DNA from: Opitutaceae bacterium BACL24 MAG-120322-bin51
GTDB lineage: Bacteria; Verrucomicrobiota; Verrucomicrobiia; Opitutales; Coraliomargaritaceae
DNA length: 64,000 bases
Direction of reading: 5' to 3'
Assembly: GCA_905182435.1 (NCBI GenBank)
Contig: CAJJBN010000002.1
Coordinates: forward strand, 1-64,000
This document shows, one piece after another, positions 61,992 to 64,000 of the stretch. The notes beneath the pieces were generated by a model, which saw only the letters and a list, made by a program, of their open reading frames with translations, searched no databases and was not told the DNA's origin. The position numbers were made by a program, and so were the translations under genes. Each line of letters begins with the position of its first letter. The stretch's first letter is position 1.

Positions 61992-62531
61992 TCAGGCAGG
62001 CTTATTGTAACGACGTATCTGTGGTACACCATCGAGTAAGTCGCAAATGGGCTCACTGTCAGAAAGCGCCTCGAAGCGCTCTGCGTGATCAAATTCCACC
62101 AGCAAGCGCAACGCATCCTCTGAATGCGCTGTGCGCACTGGTTTATAACTTAAGAAACCCTCGACCAAGGGAATCGGCCGCAGGTCATTCGGTAAGACGC
62201 GATCCAACTCGCATACAAAGCGTAGCGCTGCTGCAAACGTGGTGACACCTGGGCCATGATACCATCCACGCCCTTTCTCAAATTCACCACGAATCATCGG
62301 GTTTCCTTGAATCGCATGATAAGTAGATAGTACCGCCTCAAGAATGAGCGTATGTCGCCCCACATTAGAAAGCTGCTGAGCAACTGCTTCAATGCATTCG
62401 CCAAACTCCAATGACTGGACCACAGCACCACCCGACCACGCCACACCGCAAGACTTTGAGCGCGCACTGTAGCCCAAATCAACCGCGAGAAGTGGTAAAT
62501 CAGTCTCAAGTTGCTTGGTGTAGCGCTTCAT
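61992..62531 (-). CDS. Uncharacterised protein with RuvC/RNase H-like active-site pattern
   Basis: About 179 residues. Three acidic blocks appear in RNase H-fold order: LLAVDLGYSARSKSCGVAW (first strand with Asp), HTLILEAVLSTYHA (Glu on the fourth strand), and RTAHSEDALRLLVEF (Glu-Asp-Ala on the last helix, like the DxxDA of RuvC). I know no named family for it, so the fold is inferred. It overlaps the end of the TIGR03643-type gene by about 26 bases, so they are probably translated together. A longer frame starts at 62603. Confidence 0.65.
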   Translation of the reverse strand: MKRYTKQLETDLPLLAVDLGYSARSKSCGVAWSGGAVVQSLEFGECIEAVAQQLSNVGRHTLILEAVLSTYHAIQGNPMIRGEFEKGRGWYHGPGVTTFAAALRFVCELDRVLPNDLRPIPLVEGFLSYKPVRTAHSEDALRLLVEFDHAERFEALSDSEPICDLLDGVPQIRRYNKPA

Positions 62532-62787
62532 GTGTTTGCAAATGAACCATTTTTTGATCCTTACGGAAGCGTTTCTGATGCTTCGTACCTCGACCGTTAA
62601 CACGGGCCCGCCAGATACGAAAACTCTTCGGCTTTAAATGTCGGCGCATCGTGACGATGACATCCGATTCTCGCAGTCCCGTTTTCGCCTCAATCTCTTC
62701 AAAGGTTACACGATCAGCCCAGGCCAATCCAATAATACGATTAATCGCTCGATCATCGAGTTTAGTTAAGTCTGAAGTATCCACCAT
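62506..62787 (-). CDS. TIGR03643 (DUF2805)-like protein
   Basis: 93 residues. The pattern INRIIGLAWADRVTFEEIEA, then LRESDVIVTMRRHLKPKSFR and WRARVNGRGTKHQKR agrees with the TIGR03643/DUF2805 family, whose function is unknown. The N-terminal half looks like a helix-turn-helix; the C-terminal RGTKHQKRFRK is strongly basic, so nucleic-acid binding is plausible. It is coupled to the RuvC-like gene by overlap. Confidence 0.78.
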   Translation of the reverse strand: MVDTSDLTKLDDRAINRIIGLAWADRVTFEEIEAKTGLRESDVIVTMRRHLKPKSFRIWRARVNGRGTKHQKRFRKDQKMVHLQTHEALHQAT

Positions 62788-63733
62788 TTAGTAATCGAAG
62801 CGCACTGCCCAGACTTACTATTTTTCCTAAAATAAAATCGAGGGAGTCATATTCAAGGCCACATCGCGCTGGGAGCAGGGTCAGGGTGCTAGCTTAGGTT
62901 CAGTGTTGCGCTGCACTTCAGTGAACTATCTGCGTACCTCCCTGCAAACTTTAGCCGATGACGGACCAATCGTTAAAGTCGGCAATAACATTGTTTCCAC
63001 AAATACCTATGCGGTCTCAGCTCAAACGGTAGCGGCCTCACTGGAGGAGTCGTCTAAAAGAGCAGCCGCACCACAGGCTTAACTGACTCTTCTATCCGCT
63101 GTGTCGGCGTCAATATCATGGTAAACTATGATGGAAGTCGCGGCTGATTCACCGACCAGTTGTCGTATCTGGCGGCAAAAATAAGCCAATGGTGTGGCAA
63201 TGGCGGCAAAGGCGGCAAACGCTCTAACAGTATTTAGCAGACCGGCACTGCCCAAGCGTTGGCTGTACACAATCGCTATAAGGCACGCCTGCATGCCCAT
63301 GCCGGCATCCTCAGGTCCAGCATCGCCATCGAATCAGGCAACGACGCCAATATCACTGTGTGCATGAACAAGACAAACCACAGTGCGAAGCGCCACCTGC
63401 CCAATTAAATTGAGGGCATTAAGGTCCACGCGTGCCCAACAAAGAGTTTTCGTCTATTCATAAAATAGCCCCTTCTCCACCTAAGTAGTAGGCAGTCAAC
63501 CCTCTCATGCTAATCTATTAAATGATAGTCATTGAACATCCTACAAGAATAACCTTATCCTTGTGGCTACCTAATCCCCCTGAATAAGAAACTTATAAAT
63601 ACGGCTATAAGATTAATCCACAAGCTAACTATATACCAAAAATAAAAATTTGGTGGCATTTATCATCTAATCCTGATTCGTTTTATTTTTATTACCTTAC
63701 ATTCTTAAAATAAGTAAGTATACCCTTCTTCAA
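62788..63733. other. Decayed or noncoding stretch
   Basis: 946 bases with no intact gene. An open plus frame (62830-63081) encodes about 84 residues including NYLRTSLQTLADDGPIVKVG but has no good start and no family. A minus frame (63079-63300) is short and of low quality. The last 300 bases are AT-rich and probably upstream region of the kinase gene. It looks like remnants of lost genes. Confidence 0.45.
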
Positions 63734-64000
63734 GTGAATACATATCTAATCCTATCGTCGCTACTGACGTTTTTAATAGCCGTCTTTTACGCAACTGCTA
63801 TTACTGCGGCTAAAACCAATGATTCCTACAGTAAGCATTATGTAAATTTCTTGATATCAATAGCGATATGGTCGATGGGTTATTTTTTATGGCGCGTCTC
63901 GAGTAGTGAAATTCAAGCGGATTACTTTTGTCGATTACTGATTGGCGCATCGATCTTTATGCCGATTACAGCATATCATTTTTCGATTATATTATCAGGT
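63734..64000 (+). CDS. N-terminus of a 7TM-type histidine kinase (cut by window end)
   Basis: Starting at GTG 63734, 89 residues are open to the end of the window. The first helix is LILSSLLTFLIAVFYATAIT, the second FLISIAIWSMGYFLWRVS, and a third begins LLIGASIFMPITAYHF. The pattern, especially WSMGYFLWR and GASIFMPITAYHF, resembles the N-terminal seven-helix sensor (HisKA_7TM) of bacterial histidine kinases. The kinase part lies beyond the window, so the call is provisional. No RBS is visible before the GTG. Confidence 0.6.
   Translation, partial: MNTYLILSSLLTFLIAVFYATAITAAKTNDSYSKHYVNFLISIAIWSMGYFLWRVSSSEIQADYFCRLLIGASIFMPITAYHFSIILSG

Noticed and set aside
63079-63300. Membrane-protein fragment on the minus strand (73 residues)
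   Set aside because: Hydrophobicity is weak, upstream frames are broken and no family is recognised; treated as part of a decayed stretch.

Overview
The window looks like the chromosome of a free-living, probably marine member of the Verrucomicrobiota, most likely class Opitutae (Coraliomargarita-like). The clearest markers are a 53-residue 'small basic protein' at 51497-51658, which resembles the TIGR04137 family of Chlamydiae and Verrucomicrobia, the order ileS / DksA-like protein / lspA, a cobA-hemD fusion next to hemC, and a sulfatase-activating formylglycine-generating enzyme. The taxonomic call is inference from recalled families. I see no rRNA, CRISPR array, intact prophage or insertion sequence.

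Layout. 1-3.9 kb: end of pyrC, a frame-broken CPBP membrane protein, tsaB, alr and a response-regulator relic. 3.9-10.5 kb: a biotin-domain-less carboxyltransferase (pycB/oadA type), a DUF695-like protein, cysE, a three-part cation antiporter and a pentameric ligand-gated channel. 10.5-20.4 kb: tRNA-Leu, a tyrosine recombinase, argA, a phosphopantetheinyl transferase, a secreted nuclease fused to a DNA-binding HhH domain, PPK2, FGE, rpe and an omega-amidase-like enzyme. 20.8-27.2 kb: tRNA-Val directly before ilvN-ilvC, then hemC, cobA-hemD and the convergent sufS-sufU pair. 27.3-33 kb: a multi-domain hybrid histidine kinase, a noncoding repeat island and acs. 33-41 kb: an uncharacterised 591-residue protein, hisF, an amidohydrolase, UDP-glucuronate decarboxylase, a PD-(D/E)XK/XPD-type helicase and tRNA-Arg. 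41-54.5 kb: a NarL-type regulator, cupin, trmL, dgkA, a YgjP-like protease, mazG, an RGG-tailed DEAD-box helicase, psd, a ClC channel, gpmI and a CaCA exchanger. 54.6-64 kb: ileS, a lysine-rich DksA-like protein, lspA, nudC, a second DEAD-box helicase, a candidate RuvC-like protein paired with a TIGR03643-type protein, a decayed stretch, and the start of a 7TM histidine kinase.

Two features cut across the window. First, at least nine otherwise well-conserved genes (CPBP, alr, rpe, the nitrilase-family gene, cobA-hemD, the hybrid kinase, uxs, the RGG helicase and the CaCA exchanger) are split by single-base gains or losses with no internal nonsense substitutions. Because alr, rpe and hemD are housekeeping genes, base-calling indels are more likely than real decay. 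Second, intergenic spaces carry two families of structured repeats: a GGGAGGGACGACCTCC palindrome family and a hexamer-built inverted repeat (TAATCN/TACTCN) that sits between convergent gene ends at two loci.

Most genes are ordinary metabolism: amino-acid biosynthesis (Cys, Arg, Val/Ile/Leu, His), tetrapyrrole, Fe-S, phospholipid and central carbon. The less ordinary part is ion handling and signalling (antiporter-TrkA-EIIA fusion, pLGIC, ClC, CaCA, hybrid kinases) and nucleic-acid processing (SNase-HhH, nuclease-helicase fusion, RuvC-like protein).
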